NCBI GenBank assembly: GCA_963662175.1
Contig: OY759227.1
Span: forward strand, 4,248,501 to 4,312,500
Length of the DNA stretch: 64,000 bases
Source of the DNA: Aradus depressus
Taxonomy: Eukaryota > Arthropoda > Insecta > Hemiptera > Aradidae
Direction of reading: 5' to 3'
Shown: one piece after another, positions 20,694-31,236 of the stretch
Numbering within the stretch: the stretch's first letter is position 1
Layout of the letters: each line of letters begins with the position of its first letter
Made by a program: the position numbers and the translations under genes
Notes under the pieces: generated by a model
What the model saw: only the letters and a program-made list of their open reading frames with translations
Told to the model about the DNA's origin: nothing
Databases searched by the model: none

Positions 20694-22712
20694 GTAGGGA
20701 CTTTCTCGAATTTTTAGTGTATTTCCGATCTACAAGTATACATCAAATTGCATTACTCCAGAATAAAAGACAAAGGTGGTAAAGCTCATGGCAGACTCAT
20801 CACCAGTAACGGCAGCCATTTCAAAATGTCAGTGAACCAAAATGTTGGTGAGTGTTGAGGTGTTCGATATCCTTATTTCGAACACAACTTGTAGATTTAG
20901 AGTGATATTTTCTTGAGGGACTTTCTCGAAATGTTAATGTATTTCCGATCAACAAGTATACATCATATTGCATATCTCCAGAATAAAAGACAGAGGTGCT
21001 AGAGCTCATGGATCACTTATCGCCAGTAACGTTAGCCATTTCAAGATGTCAGTGAACCGAAATGTTGGTGAGTGCTGTGGGCTTAAATAACCCAATTTCG
21101 AACGCAACTTGTACATTTAGAGTGATATTTCCCAGAGGGACTTTCTGGAATTATTAGTGTATTCCCGATCTACAAGTATAGATCATATTGCATATCTCCA
21201 GAATAAATGACAAAGGTGGTAAAGCTCATGGAAGACTTAACGCCAGTAACGGCTGCCATTTCAAGAAGTCAGTGAAACACAATGTAGATCTGTGCTGAGG
21301 GCTTCAATACCTTTAATTCGAACACAACTTGTTTTCAGAATAATATTATCTGTAGGGACTTTCTCGAATTTTTAGTGTATTTCCGATCTACAAGTATACA
21401 TCAAATTGCATTACTCCAGAATAAAAGACAAAGGTGCTAGAGCTCATGGAACACTTATCGCCAGTAACGTTAGCCATTTCAAGATGTCAGTGAACCGAAA
21501 TGTTGGTGAGTGCTGTGGGCTGCAATACCCCTATTTTGAACGCAACTTGTACATTTAGAATGATATTTCTGGAGGGAATTTCGTGAATTATTAGTGTATT
21601 TCCGATCTACAAGTATAGACCATATTCCATATCTCCAGAATAAATGACAAAGGTGGTGAAGCTCATGGAAGACTTAACGCCAGTAACGGCAGCCATTTCA
21701 AAATGTCAGTGAACCAAAATGTTGGTGAGTGTTGAGGTGTTCGATATCCTTATTTCGAACACAACTTGTAGATTTAGAGTGATATTTTCTTGAGGGACTT
21801 TCTCGAAACTTTAATGTATTTCCGATCAACAAGTATACTTCATATTGCATATCTCCAGAATAAAAGACAGAGGTGCTAGAGCTCATGAAACACTTATCGC
21901 CAGTAACGTTAGCCATTTCAAGATGTCAGTGAACCGAAATGTTGGTGAGTGCTGTGGGCTTCAATAACCCAATTTCGAACGCAAATTGTAGATTTAGAGT
22001 GATATCTCCCGGAGGGACTTTTTGGAATTATTAGTGTATTTCCGATCTACAAGTATAGATCATATTGCATATCTCCAGAATAAATGACAAAGGTGGTAAA
22101 GCTCATGGAAGACTTATCACCAGTAACGGCAGCCATATCACAATGGCAGTGAACCGTAATGTTGATGAGTGCTGTGGGCTTCAATACCCCTATTTCGTAC
22201 GCAACTTGTACATTTAGAGTGATTATTTCTGGAGGGACTTTCTGGAATTATTAGTGTATTTCCGATCTACAAGTATAGATCATATTGCATATCTCCAGAA
22301 TAAATGACAAAGGTGGTAAAGCTCATGGAAGACTTAACGCCAGTAACGGCAGCCATTTCAAGAAGTCAGTGAAACACAATGTAGATCTGTGCTGAGGGCT
22401 TCAATACCTTTAATTCGAACACATCTTGTTTTCAGAATAATATTATCTGTAGGGAGTTTCTCGAATTTTTAGTGTATTTCCGATCTACAAGTATACATCA
22501 AATTGCATTACTCCAGAATAAAAGACAAAGGTGGTAAAGCTCATGGCAGACTTATCACCAGTAACGGCAGCCATTTCAAAATGTCAGTGAACCAAAATGT
22601 TGGTGAGTGTTGAGGTGTTCGATATCCTTATTTCGAACACAACTTGTAGATTTAGAGTGATATTTTCTTGAGGGACTTTCTCGAAACTTTAATGTATTTC
22701 CGATCAACAAGT
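20694..22712 (+). repeat. 219-220 bp satellite array, block 3
   Basis: About nine monomers, in phase with block 2. It starts with the right RTE target duplication (20694-20707) and ends with AAGT, the left target duplication of element 2 (22709-22712). Some monomers carry the variant GATCAACAAGT in place of GATCTACAAGT. No gene is seen. Confidence 0.96.
22709..22712. repeat. Target site duplication (AAGT), left copy, element 2
   Basis: AAGT precedes the LTR start TGTAATG, and AAGT follows the LTR end CTAGCA at 35313. Joined, they restore the satellite sequence CAAGTATACATCATATTG. Confidence 0.92.
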
Positions 22713-23706
22713 TGTAATGTAAACAAACCCGTTGCCAAAAAAACCGATGTCGAAAGGACGTTATTTTTTTGGAATCCATTTGAAAAAAAGAAACAGAAAA
22801 TAAAGAAGAAAGAAACCTAAGGATGAAGAACAACTTTAAAAGAAATCAACAGGAAGAAAGGAAGAATAACTTTAAAAGGAAGAAAAGGTGGCTGTAGGCC
22901 TAACCTTACAGTTATCAACAAACATTTTAAATAATAATTACAAGATCCACCGACTTCAAAAGGAAACTAAATTTTCAGAAAGGACTATTTTAACACCCAG
23001 GTACAAAATGAAACAGCTAAAAGAAGAAAGAATGAAGAAAATTTCAGGAAATTATAAGCAAAATTAAGAAAAGGTCAATAATTAAAAAACGAGTCGGTAG
23101 AAGGTTGTGAAAATTTTTAGGAAAAGACAGTTAATTATTAAGAAAAGATTAAAGAAGAAAAAGAAGAGAAAAACTGCCCACATCAGAAAGAAAAGCCAGT
23201 AGTAAATTTTGAAGAAACGGTCAGTTCTAAAATACATCGAATCAACTAGGCCGGATCCCATCTGAAATAATACAAGTGATCCGAAAGTGTATACCACAAA
23301 CTTTAAACACTGTTTTCGAGAAATGAAGAAGGCAAAATTAAAAACAAAAGTTACAGAAAATTAAGATGACAATTTAGAAAAGAGAAGAAACGGAAGAAAG
23401 GAGAGAAAACACCAAAAAAATAATAATATTTAGAAGTAAAACAAGAGACAACAGAAAAAAGAAACTCGAATTTGCTACCCATAATTCCGTGCGGAGGCAG
23501 TTTAGTCAGTCTATGCTGGGTTCTGGTAGAGGTGGAACCGGTGAGAGACTGGTCTCTGTTTTTTTTGTTGAAATGTGTGAAAAGTAGTGAGTAAACAATT
23601 GAAAGTGAGTAAAAGTGAACGGTAAAAGATTGAAGGGATGTGGAGAGAGTGTGGACTCCAATTTTTATGTTAAAAAGTAAAATTTATTGTATATATGTTT
23701 CAAGTG

Positions 23707-23742
23707 TGACGTCACAAGGTAGTATCCATTTTTGTATATAAA
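23707..23742 (+). promoter_or_regulatory. CRE-like palindrome plus TATA box in the element 2 LTR
   Basis: TGACGTCA at 23707-23714, inside TGTGACGTCACA, is the perfect ATF/CREB-type site. TATATAAA follows at 23735-23742. Spacing and order suit a Pol II core promoter starting near 23765. The pair is conserved at 34868-34875 and 34896-34903 in the other LTR, although nearby bases differ. Confidence 0.65.
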
Positions 23743-23906
23743 TTTTTCAATATGGCCATTTCAATTTTTCAAATTCATAAAATTTATTTTAGTAAAGCCA
23801 ATTTATTTATAACCATGTTTTAATTTCTTTTAATTTCCCCAAAATCTCTCTCAATGAAATTCAAATTTCAAAACCCATAGGCCTTGCGAACCCCAATAAT
23901 ACCTTT

Positions 23907-23916
23907 GGAGGTAAGT
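23907..23916 (+). promoter_or_regulatory. Candidate 5' splice donor in the element 2 LTR
   Basis: GGAG|GTAAGT matches the Pol II donor consensus and lies about 145 nt after the inferred start site. Possible acceptors lie after pyrimidine-rich stretches before the gag ATG, for example the AG at about 24117. Splicing would remove the U5 and primer site from the mRNA. It is unproven. Confidence 0.35.
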
Positions 23917-24152
23917 ACCAATTATTCAGGATACAATAGTTATAATTAATAATCTATTTAGAATCATACTGGGAAATAATTTTTTTTTTTTATTGGTACC
24001 GGTAACGTAAATTCCAAGAATGAAAAGAGTTATTTATGACATAGTTTTTTCCTTAGAAGCCTCACTCCAAATCAATATATAATTTTTTTTTATCTATTCA
24101 ATTTTATATAACTATAGTCACATCAACATCAAGCATATAAAATAATCTAGCA

Positions 24153-24451
24153 TTATGGCATCTACTTGTGGGGATAATTTCTTGTTTTTTTTTATTTTTG
24201 CATTCTTTGACCAATAAATAACTCGCATAGAATCACCGAAACATTTTTTTTTAATATAGAGTAAATATGCCTAAAAGATGCATTTATTTAAAATCAGGAA
24301 GAATAAGGCCATGGGGAGATATGAGTTTCGTTGAGAGAGTGGGGAATATTGTATGAAATTTTTTCAATATATATATAATAATATTGAACACAATTGCGTT
24401 TGTTGCGATATTTATATAAATTTAATTTTGTTTTTGTATTAATATTTAATT
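24153..24451 (+). other. 5' leader of element 2
   Basis: About 300 nt of AT-rich sequence between the 5' LTR and the gag ATG. It begins with TTA and then TGGCATCTACTTGTGG, the candidate primer site (24156-24171). No open frame of note is seen. Confidence 0.7.
24156..24173 (+). promoter_or_regulatory. Candidate primer binding site, element 2
   Basis: TGGCATCTACTTGTGGGG begins three bases after the LTR. TGGCAT is shared with elements 1 and 3 although the LTRs are unrelated, which suggests use of the same tRNA or fragment. The tRNA is not recognised. Confidence 0.45.
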
Positions 24452-25909
24452 ATGCCATTGACGAGAGGGGAAGCAAAAAGATTAGAGGAAGAGAACAAGG
24501 GGGAGGAGTTTAGTTCTGACGAAGGGTCCGAAGTAGAGATTTCGGAAGAAACAGATAGGGAAATACCCGTTGATATGGAGACCAAAGAGGGTACTAGTGA
24601 GGAGGTACAGGAGATTGATGTTGTTAGTAAAGAGACAGAGGTAGAAAAGAAGGAGAAAGTAGAGGAGAAACCAGATAAAATGGACCAATTCATGGAAATT
24701 ATGATGAGAAGCATGAAAAATTTAGAGACAAACTTAAGTGGGGTAGAGACAAATTTAAAAAGGGAAATGGGGGACAAATTAAGAAACATAGAGACAAACT
24801 TAAGTGGGGTAGAGAAAAATTTTAAAAGGGAAATGGGGGACAAATTAAGAAACATAGAGACAAACTTAAGTGGGGTAGAGACAAATTTAAGTAGTAAGAT
24901 TGACGAACAGAAAACAAACATGACAAATTTAGAGACAAATTTAAGTAGTAAGATTGACGAACAGAAAACAAACATGACAAATTTAGAGACAAATTTACGA
25001 GGGGATATGACTAATTTGAGAGGGGACATTCAAGATTTAGAGGTGAGATTAGATAAGCAGGTGGACAGCTTGAAGGATCAAATAGGGAGTTTAGAAATAA
25101 AAAATCAAGAGTTAGAAGACAAAGTTGATCAGGTAGCAGAAAGTTTAAAGGGGGAATTTAATCAAAAAATAAGCAACTTCAAAGAAAAAATGGAAGGTCA
25201 GGTGAAGGAGGTTATCCGTAAAGTAGATGCCGCGGAAGAGAAATGGGAGGAACGCTGTCAAAATGTCGAGTTAAAGTTGTCAGGAGTTAAGGAGGACAAC
25301 AGCGTCCAAACAGCTGAACTTTCTGAAAGGATTAGCCGGGTAGAAGGGATTCAGGAGGAAGGATTCAAGGGAGTTGTAGAATTAAAAAAAAAAACAGAAA
25401 CCAATTCAGAAAGAATTAGTCAAATAGAAGGGGACATGTCAAAATTAAAGGAAGAAATCAGTAAGAGAATGGGAAAGGCTCAAACTGTAGAAGTAGAAAA
25501 AGGAACAAACTTAGAAATTTTAGTAGAGGAAGTTAAAATAGTCTCGGAAATTAGTTCTAGAAATAGCTTAGAAAGTGAAGGGACAGATTTAACAGTTAAA
25601 AAGAATTTCCAAAGTAGAGTAAAATCGGTAAGAAAATTTCTTTCCAAGGGAGAAATTAAAATGAATTATCAGTTAGTGCAAACTAAGGTAGAATTAAGAA
25701 AATATGATAGTATGACTGTTGTGCATGAATGGAAAAATTACTTAAGAAAGAATTTACATGAGACTAGTTACCAGGTGGAAGACATTTTTAGAATACAATA
25801 CAGAAAAACTGAAGTGAAAATTTATAAAATAAAGGGAAATGAAAAAAATGACGCAGTACTGACAGACAGACTACGCAAAATTTTATTTAGTGGGGGGGAA
25901 GATATTTGA
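24452..25909 (+). CDS. gag: Gag-like coiled-coil protein of element 2 (485 aa)
   Basis: Starts with ATG (MPLTRGEAKR), matching the MPITRGQAR start of the other two Gags. Residues about 10-65 are acidic, and 85-345 form a long coiled coil with repeated ETNLSGVE, KREMGDKLRNI and SSKIDEQKTNMTN blocks. Residues about 190-241 are almost identical to element 1 Gag. The C-terminal 110 residues are basic (FQSRVKSVRKFLSKGE and following) and have no Gag core, zinc knuckle or enzyme motif. After a run of seven G at 25892-25898 the frame ends with TGA. In the next frame the sequence reads FEDIIRRGIKKK, matching FKDIIRRGIRKK near the end of element 3 Gag, so a one-base change in the G run has probably cut this protein short. 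Its role is inferred to be structural. Confidence 0.8.
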   Translation: MPLTRGEAKRLEEENKGEEFSSDEGSEVEISEETDREIPVDMETKEGTSEEVQEIDVVSKETEVEKKEKVEEKPDKMDQFMEIMMRSMKNLETNLSGVETNLKREMGDKLRNIETNLSGVEKNFKREMGDKLRNIETNLSGVETNLSSKIDEQKTNMTNLETNLSSKIDEQKTNMTNLETNLRGDMTNLRGDIQDLEVRLDKQVDSLKDQIGSLEIKNQELEDKVDQVAESLKGEFNQKISNFKEKMEGQVKEVIRKVDAAEEKWEERCQNVELKLSGVKEDNSVQTAELSERISRVEGIQEEGFKGVVELKKKTETNSERISQIEGDMSKLKEEISKRMGKAQTVEVEKGTNLEILVEEVKIVSEISSRNSLESEGTDLTVKKNFQSRVKSVRKFLSKGEIKMNYQLVQTKVELRKYDSMTVVHEWKNYLRKNLHETSYQVEDIFRIQYRKTEVKIYKIKGNEKNDAVLTDRLRKILFSGGEDI

Positions 25910-26490
25910 AGACATTATTCGGCGCGGCATTAAGAAAAAGCAGGGGACTCATCTTAGGCTCTGTAATTATTTAATTGCATCAGCCGAACTTACAGTAAGT
26001 AACTATTTTTGAAACTCGAATGAGTTATAGACTGACAGACAGACGAACTGAGCAAAACTTTAGACAGAAAACTTTGGATAAATGAAATTTACTAATGATT
26101 GAAAGAGGAATGAATGAAATTTTGAAATATACATACTTTTGTTGTAATTGTAGTTATTAGATGTTTATATTAGAGATTGATGTGGGTTTGTGAAGTATTA
26201 TATTTGTTTGTTTATTTAATAATAGTAATAGTTGACGTAGTTGATCAGTGAGTGTTGTTGCGATGAACGGGAGTTCGTTCATTCCGTTGAATCGATCAGG
26301 CAGGATCGATAGTCAGATCGAACAGGAGCATGAAGAAGACGACCCAGTTAAGGGGATTGAAACCGGATCCATCTGAAGGATCCATAGTCAATACAGACAA
26401 AAATTGTTTTTAGTAGATTTTTTTCGTTCAACATTAGTATAATGAGTAAATAACCGAGAATGAAAGAGTAGAATGAATGAAGTATATTAG

Positions 26491-26835
26491 TTTTTTTTTT
26501 TTAGTAGTAAATAAGCAAGCGGAGACTGATTGATCCCCTGCAATAAGCAGGCGGAGACAGTTAGGTCTCTTGCAGTATTTGGCGTCTGCACTTGCCCAGC
26601 CTAGAAACAGTAGACAGAGAACTAGCCCGGTCTCTCCGAAGCTTGACGCGCTTCCTGTATGTCGAGTTACAGAACTGGTTCCCGACGGAGCTGTCGCTTG
26701 GTGTCGGAGAGAGGGAGTGCAGATTGCCTCCTCTTTTTGGCATTGGGGGTCAGTATCTGGAAGGAACGGTCCAACTGGGGGTCAGAGAAGGATTTTTAGC
26801 TGATCCTATGGGAATCGAACCTAGCCATCTCAGAA
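26491..26835 (-). mobile_element. Possible tRNA-derived SINE remnant
   Basis: A GC-richer island in AT-rich DNA. On the minus strand it has GGTTCGATTCC (26811-26821), a perfect match to the Pol III B box and tRNA T-loop. It then runs about 300 bp and ends in a stretch of about 12-14 A (26491-26504 on the plus strand are T). A weak A-box-like TAGCTTTGTCT lies about 31 nt before the B box. It holds two tandem copies of about 32 bp (26511-26542 and 26543-26574). No clear target duplication is visible, so it remains a candidate. Confidence 0.35.
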
Positions 26836-27119
26836 ACATTTAGACAAAGCTAATACACATAAAACATACATTATTACGGGGATTTATGATTTATTTGATA
26901 CATTTATGTTACACCGTACGGACAACACAACATCAAGAAACGAAATCATTTTACATTACTCAACTTACACAATACACAGGAGGGGATTTTTTATTATTTT
27001 GCATTTTTTTATGATTTTATTTGTATATAGTGTAGATGTGTTAATTTAGTATTAGAGGAATGAATGCTGGTATAAAAGAAATTGAGAGTGAATGATCGCG
27101 AAATAAGGGGGGAGACAAT

Positions 27120-27123
27120 ATAT
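27120..27123. repeat. Target site duplication (ATAT), left copy, element 3
   Basis: ATAT lies before the LTR start TGTGATA and again at 32290-32293 after the LTR end TCACA. The surrounding AT repeat makes the exact length ambiguous. Confidence 0.7.
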
Positions 27124-27916
27124 TGTGATAAAAACTTGTTTGCTACCACATTTCCTGTAGAAATTTGATCTCTTTTGTTTATTTAAATTTTGATTTCTAC
27201 AGTAGTTTGCCGAAAATTGCCCTAAAAAAATATTATCAATAATTTAAGACGTGCAATTTTTAAGAAAGTACACGTATACAACGAAAAAAAATTCAATTAA
27301 ACAAACCTTACACTTGGATTCACAAAGAGATACCAATTTTTAAATAATTTTAAATAATATTAATTTCTAATCCAAAGGTTTTTTAAATGATACTACTGGG
27401 ACAACAGGGAAGATGAATAGGATAGAATTTGAAGAGGACAAATATTTGGGTTATTTGTTTTATTTGCACATTCTAATAAAAACAACTAAACATTGAACAA
27501 AGCAAAAGAAAAACAAAGCAACAAAATCATTTAACTAAATACTTAAAAACTATTATTATTTTTATTTGGGCATATTGAAAAATATATATTATTAATTGTA
27601 CCTTCTCGACGCCTCTACCACACAAACCATACCCCGTCAACTCTTCACACTTTAATTCCACCCCAGTCAACTTTCATCTAATTGTTCAACTTCATTTTAT
27701 TTAAAAATATCAAAACCACATGCACCGTTTTTGAGCTAGCTCACGACTCCATTCCACTTAACACTATTTCACAGCTGTTTTTTATATGTTTTCTTGTTTT
27801 GTATCTCAAACACCTTGATATATATCTAATATATATATGATATTAGATTATAATAAAAAAATTACCTCTTTTCATTAAAATATTCATTAAAAAAATGTTC
27901 CGTAGTGTACATCACA
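27124..27916 (-). repeat. Element 3 3' LTR (793 bp)
   Basis: Same TGTGATAAAAACTT start and GTGTACATCACA end as the element 1 LTR, with scattered substitutions and indels (a separate subfamily, roughly 90% alike by eye). It is followed at 27917 by the same purine tract, read on the minus strand. The 10-bp inverted repeat is kept at 27155-27164 with 27193-27202. Confidence 0.95.
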
Positions 27917-29970
27917 TTTGCCTTTTCCTTCTTTTTAAAAAAAAATGTTTGTTCACAAAATTTTTTTTTTTTTTTTTTTTTTTTATTTAAGTTCTTTCAG
28001 ATTTAATTTCTTCCAATACACAGGTTGATTAGCTTCTTCCTCGAATCCACATGATAAGCTTCCTCCTTCAATACACAGATGGATTAACGTCTTCCTCCAA
28101 TTCACATGATGGGCTCCTCCTCGAACGCACATGTTGGCTGGCTCCTTGATGTCTTCAACTCATTGATCAACGATGTATCGAAGTCTCTCTCTCACTTACA
28201 CTCACTGATTTATTTTTTTATATGCCCATTTCGACGCTCTTTTTATACATATATGCCCATTTTTATTTTTTTTTTTATAACTATTTACAATTATTAAACT
28301 TATATATATACGTACCTAATTTCTAATAAACAAAAACAAATATTAATCTAAAAATTTACAATTAATCTTTAACCTAAAGAAAATGTTAACTTAAATTTAT
28401 AAAAATTGGAACTAATTGAACATAAAAAAATATATAATACTAAATTTTTACATATTTACAGGATCAGTCATAGTCATGAAATCAAGTTTGGAAATAATCA
28501 AGTTGGATGCAGATTTAAGAAATTGCCAATTATTTTACTTTCCGCCTTTACCATCAATATACAATTGTATGTATTCAAAATAATTATATAAAAAAAATTT
28601 ACTTGAAATAAAAATTAAATAAATCCTTCGGTTTTACTTCATCACACTTCCAAAATATTACTTAACAATCAAAATTAGGCCTCACGCCGGGTAATAAGGA
28701 ATACAAATTTAATTTATTTAATATATATATAGTACTTGTCTTTTGAGGTATTAAATTCTTTGAGATGTCCTTCATACTTCCTAACTAAAAAAAATGTATC
28801 TCACATATATTTCATTTCAATTTACTTCCCTAACTAATTACACCCTAAGAATACTTTCGTCGATGTAGCAAAAATACGGTTCCTCCTATCTCAGGTAGGC
28901 AACCAACACTACAATATAAATCTCCAATATATCGCTAGTTCTTTCTAGTCGACATAAAAAAAATCATCTCCCACAGATCAAAAAAAATATATATCTCTAA
29001 TTAATCACTAGCTCTTACTAGAATTAAAAATAATATCTCCCAAAACAAATCTATATAATCCCGACGTCTAAAAGAATGTCATCAGCAATTAATTCAAAAC
29101 TTCTCTAATTAATATTACCCTTTGTTTGTTCCTATTCCTAAAGTTATATAATTTGCTCCTACAACTCTTCCCATTCCCATCTACTCTCTCTATTAAACAA
29201 ATTTACGTAGAAAAAATGTTACTCAAAATAATAAATGAAATTGTCTAAATAATAGAATTTATAATAACAAAAATTTACTAACCTATGCATACATACAATT
29301 TATATAATATATTATCCTTCCATGGCTTCTATACAGTTTCGTTCGTCTTTCTAATTTATAATATTATTATGATTTAGTCACGTCCGGTATCCTAGCTGAA
29401 CAGTTCCGAAACAGAAAATCTGTCCCCTTGACTCGGCCTCAGGAAGTTCGTCATGTCTCCAAAGAGATCTAGGCATCTCTCAGCCTGCTGATTTTATCTT
29501 TCTAACATTTGTAATAAAAAATATAATAAAAAAAATCTATCTTCTGCCATATTATGTTCGTTCAAAATCAATCAGTTATATGTATATGTTTTAATTTTCA
29601 ATAATCATTATTAATAAGTAACTTCTAAATAAAAAACTTTCACATATTAAATTTGGGTGACTAATCCTTAAATATAATTCTCAGATAATTTTATACTGAT
29701 CCTAACATATAATCTAATCCTAAAAAAAAATATAATTCCTAATTACTTTAAACACAGAACTATACCAAAATTCATTCATATTCTTCATGTACCAAAATTC
29801 TCTCATTCAAAAAAATAAATGTATCATCCATACTATTATATTAGTCCATGGTCACTTCGTCATATTTTAAATTAATCCTAATTCTGTCATGTTAGTCTGT
29901 CAGTCATTTCCTCAAACTCATCCGAGTTGCAAAAAAAAAATAGGTTCACTATAAAAAGTGGCTAATGCAA
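27917..29970 (-). other. Element 3 3' noncoding region
   Basis: 27917-29569 corresponds closely to 6786-8449 of element 1, ending at the shared GTTCGTTCAAAATCA. After that the two differ: element 1 continues into pol, while element 3 has AT-rich sequence up to its gag stop. The first part next to gag resembles the sequence after element 2 gag. No pol motif is seen. Confidence 0.8.
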
Positions 29971-31236
29971 TTATATTGCAAAGCCCAAATTTAATTTTAT
30001 CTTTTTCCGGATGCCCCGGCGAATTATGTCTTTAAAAATCCCCTCCCCCTTCTCTAAATATTTGTTCAGTGTTAATTTTGTCCTTAATACCTGTTTGAAT
30101 GCTTTTACTCTCTTTTTAAAATTGTTCTTATATCTTTTATTAGCCTCCTTTCTATTTCCAGTTTGTCTGTAAGTTTGAACTATATTTTCTTTAAGATTAA
30201 AATTTGTCTTTCGTTTGTTGTCCTCAGTCTGTTCGTTTGTTTTGTCTAATAACATCAAAATGTTCCTTTCACTCTGTCCATCCACATCAATATTAATCAT
30301 ATTTTCTTGAATTTCACTTAATTCTAATTTTTCTACATTTTGACTCTCTTCCTCCACATCAATATTAATCATATTTTCTTGAATTTCACTTAATTCTAAT
30401 TTTTCTACATTTTGACTCTCTTCCTCCACATCTTTCTCTAAAATTTGGGTCTGTTCCTCCCCACTGTTATTCTCTGTTCCTTCTACCTCATCAACTTGTG
30501 ACTGACTGTCAATAATAAGAACCTCTTTTTCTACTTCAGAATTCCCTTCATCCAACTTGTTAATTTTTTGAATAAAGTGCTTTTCTAAGTTTTCTCCTGC
30601 TTTATTTATCCTACTTTCAACTCTTTCATTTTCTATTTGAATTTTCTCTAATTGGTTCATCAAATTGTCCACCTTTTTATCTAATCTCGCTTCCAAATTT
30701 TTAATGTCGCCTCTTAAATTTGTCTCTAATTTTCCTAATTTGTCCCCCATTTCCCTTTTTAAATTTGTCTCTAAATTTCCTAATTTATTACTTTGCTCTT
30801 CCATTTTTTGATTCATATCCCCCATTTCCCTTTTTAAATTTGTCTCTAAATTTCCTAATTTATTACTTTGCTCTTCCATTTTTTGATTCATATCCCCCCT
30901 TAAATCTCTACCCTGTTCTTCTATTTTTTGATTGATATTTCCAATATCCCCCCTTAAATTTCCCATATCCCCCCTTAAATTTCCCATATCCCCAGTTAAC
31001 TTTGTCAACACAACACGGAGCCATTCCATATCAGGAGCAGCAATGCCCTCTTTTTCTTTATCTTTATTTACCCCCTCCCCTTGCGACTCCTCACCTGTAC
31101 CCTGCATGGACTCCATTGCGGCTGGAGTCTCCCTTTCTCTATCTTCCGATAACTCCATATCGGATCTTTCCTCCGAACTTGACCCTTCCTCTCTACTTTC
31201 CTCCTCTAATCTCGCTTGTCCTCTGGTAATTGGCAT
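29971..31236 (-). CDS. gag: Chimeric Gag-like protein of element 3 (421 aa)
   Basis: Starts with ATG at 31236 (MPITRGQARL). Residues 1 to about 175 follow element 1 Gag with small indels, including a 25-residue coiled-coil duplication (115-139 and 140-164, DMNQKMEEQSNKLGNLETNL). The rest is different: a further coiled coil, an acidic 24-residue tandem duplication (269-292 and 293-316, DVEEESQNVEKLELSEIQEN) and a basic C-terminus with FKDIIRRGIRKK. The C-terminus is related to that of element 2. It has no retrotransposon Gag core, zinc knuckle or enzyme domain. The intact frame in a young copy suggests the protein is used, perhaps co-assembling with element 1 Gag through the shared coiled coil (inference). 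Confidence 0.83.
   Translation of the reverse strand: MPITRGQARLEEESREEGSSSEERSDMELSEDRERETPAAMESMQGTGEESQGEGVNKDKEKEGIAAPDMEWLRVVLTKLTGDMGNLRGDMGNLRGDIGNINQKIEEQGRDLRGDMNQKMEEQSNKLGNLETNLKREMGDMNQKMEEQSNKLGNLETNLKREMGDKLGKLETNLRGDIKNLEARLDKKVDNLMNQLEKIQIENERVESRINKAGENLEKHFIQKINKLDEGNSEVEKEVLIIDSQSQVDEVEGTENNSGEEQTQILEKDVEEESQNVEKLELSEIQENMINIDVEEESQNVEKLELSEIQENMINIDVDGQSERNILMLLDKTNEQTEDNKRKTNFNLKENIVQTYRQTGNRKEANKRYKNNFKKRVKAFKQVLRTKLTLNKYLEKGEGIFKDIIRRGIRKKIKLNLGFAI
30289..30432 (-). repeat. 72-bp in-frame tandem duplication in element 3 gag
   Basis: Two consecutive 72-bp copies, visually identical, encode the 24-residue acidic block twice. In-frame length and identity point to a recent duplication. 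Confidence 0.9.

Larger units (their letters stand above)
22713..24152 (+). repeat. Element 2 5' LTR (1440 bp)
   Basis: Starts TGTAATGTAAAC and ends ATAATCTAGCA. It matches 33874-35313 with the same length and about nine substitutions. Its first half is purine-rich on the plus strand. The second half has a CRE-like palindrome, a TATA box and a consensus 5' splice donor. It is unrelated to the LTR of elements 1 and 3. Confidence 0.96.
25910..27123 (+). other. Element 2 body, noncoding, between gag and element 3
   Basis: AT-rich sequence with a GC-richer island at about 26511-26835. The first 150 bases after the stop align with the region after element 3 gag, sharing TTGCAT-AGCC, AACTCG-ATGAG and ACTGACAGAC. 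No pol motif is found in any frame. It ends with ATAT, the left target duplication of element 3 (27120-27123). Confidence 0.75.

Noticed and set aside
23082..23297. 71-codon hydrophobic minus-strand frame present in both element 2 LTRs
   Set aside because: It is the complement of a purine-rich LTR stretch, runs against the element, and its Phe/Leu-rich content follows from poly-purine composition.
26592..26843. Coding frames of 60-83 codons in the GC-rich island
   Set aside because: Overlapping frames on both strands, no motif, and a tRNA-like B box crossing the end of one of them. A SINE-type remnant explains the composition better.
26807..26870. Functional tRNA gene on the minus strand
   Set aside because: Only the T-loop/B-box part is recognisable; no paired acceptor, D arm or anticodon arm can be built.
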